A stretch of 64,000 bases of DNA from Gynuella sp050296195 (GTDB lineage: Bacteria > Pseudomonadota > Gammaproteobacteria > Pseudomonadales > Natronospirillaceae). The notes beneath the pieces were generated by a model that did no database searches, was not told where the DNA came from, and saw only the letters and a program-made list of their open reading frames with translations. The stretch lies in NCBI RefSeq assembly GCF_050296195.1, contig NZ_JBNKRB010000012.1, one strand, 5' to 3'. Below, piece after piece: positions 63,573 to 64,000 of this stretch; the stretch's first letter is position 1; each line of letters starts with the position of its first letter. A program made the translations under genes and the position numbers.

Positions 63573-64000
63573 CTAACCGTTCCTCCAGGGTTTTGGGGCT
63601 GCCGATATGCTCACATTCCTTACTGGTGGAGGAACCACTTTTGGTGTGCTATTGGGTAGGTATTTGTTAGCAATTGCATTATCAAAGAGACCTTCCATTT
63701 TCTCCTTAAAAACCGCATCACCAAATGTGGCTGCACTAACAAAGTCCTCTTTAAGCATTTCTACCCATTGAAAAAAGGCTTTTGCCCTGGCATTGCCATC
63801 TTCATGCCATCTGTCAGCAAAATTCTCATCGGGGTTAACAGGATTTCCGATATACCAGGTTCCGTCAGGCAATCTGTGGATGATCTTTTGGTTGAAAAAA
63901 TTTGCACTTACTTCTCGTCCATGCAGTAAAGGAACATGAGCATCAAGGCTTAATATGATATTTTGCAAGGCCTGAAAAACATCACTTTCATTTCGGTAAA
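63573..64000 (-). CDS. CD-NTase (CBASS nucleotide cyclase), C-terminal part, cut by window edge
   Basis: The frame is open to base 64000, so the catalytic N-terminal half (GS...DxD) is outside the window. The visible ~142 residues contain WYIGNPVNPDENFADRWHED and AKAFFQWVEML, which I recognise as the conserved C-terminal helical-domain motif of CD-NTase/SMODS nucleotidyltransferases (NP-NP-ENFADRW, AFF-W). The protein ends APKPWRNG; a C-terminal glycine is what E2/Cap2-type enzymes ligate in type II CBASS. CD-NTases make cyclic di- or trinucleotides on phage infection. The call needs the upstream sequence for proof. Confidence 0.72.
   Translation of the reverse strand, partial: YRNESDVFQALQNIILSLDAHVPLLHGREVSANFFNQKIIHRLPDGTWYIGNPVNPDENFADRWHEDGNARAKAFFQWVEMLKEDFVSAATFGDAVFKEKMEGLFDNAIANKYLPNSTPKVVPPPVRNVSISAAPKPWRNG

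Noticed and set aside
1..64000. CRISPR array or rRNA genes
   Set aside because: No regularly spaced direct repeats and no rRNA-like sequence were seen anywhere in the window.

Overview
The window looks like chromosomal DNA of a marine-type gammaproteobacterium, probably in or near the Oceanospirillales/Saccharospirillum-Reinekea-Gynuella group. This is inferred from gene content and order, not from a search. Supporting points are the rpsU-yqeY-dnaG-rpoD macromolecular-synthesis cluster, folB-folK-tsaD beside it, a CrbS/CrbR (MxtR/ErdR) pair next to acs, and a cfrX-cmpX-sigX type locus as in Pseudomonas.

Layout. 1-1.2 kb: start of a GH36 alpha-galactosidase gene divergent from melR. 1.2-6.2 kb: a ComFB-like protein translationally coupled to an EAL phosphodiesterase, then parC. 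6.4-9.7 kb: a small secreted protein, a penicillin-acylase family Ntn hydrolase and a cytochrome b561. 9.7-15.2 kb: an accessory-flavoured stretch with three copies of a ~148-bp MITE-like element around a DNA-deoxyinosine glycosylase, ubiX, tesB, an AlkB-type repair dioxygenase, two unknown genes and a RidA-family protein. 15.3-21.5 kb: secreted pullulanase, stand-alone RAM domain, Lon-like protease, thyA. 21.9-29.3 kb: crbS, two small unknowns, crbR, acs. 29.5-32.5 kb: sigX-type operon headed by mgtE. 32.8-36.2 kb: a three-gene quinone/thiol redox operon and an outer-membrane/SPOR protein. 36.5-43 kb: lgt, htpX, glgB, glgX. 43-50 kb: folK, folB, tsaD, then rpsU-yqeY-dnaG-rpoD. 50-53.6 kb: an operon of HflK-like, HflC-like and a cation-efflux/SPFH fusion protein. 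53.7-57 kb: two divergent paralogous lipoproteins. 57-60.7 kb: a di-haem lipoprotein and a PhoX-like phosphatase behind a three-repeat Pho box. 61 kb: a CAU-anticodon tRNA gene, then an island.

The most interesting part is the right end (61.1-64 kb). Downstream of the tRNA lie, on the minus strand, the C-terminal part of a CD-NTase-like protein ending in glycine, a prokaryotic E2-like (UBC-fold) protein with a C-terminal SEC-C zinc motif, and an unrecognised polytopic membrane protein. This has the architecture of an E2-only (type II-short) CBASS anti-phage operon with a possibly undescribed membrane effector. The second candidate for novelty is the CDF-SPFH fusion operon at 50-53.6 kb.

The genes work together in several visible modules: acetate scavenging (CrbS/R with Acs), alpha-glucan metabolism (secreted pullulanase, GlgB, GlgX), c-di-GMP signalling (EAL protein with ComFB), phosphate starvation (Pho box with PhoX), envelope stress (SigX/CmpX, HtpX, SPFH proteins) and phage defence at a tRNA-borne island.
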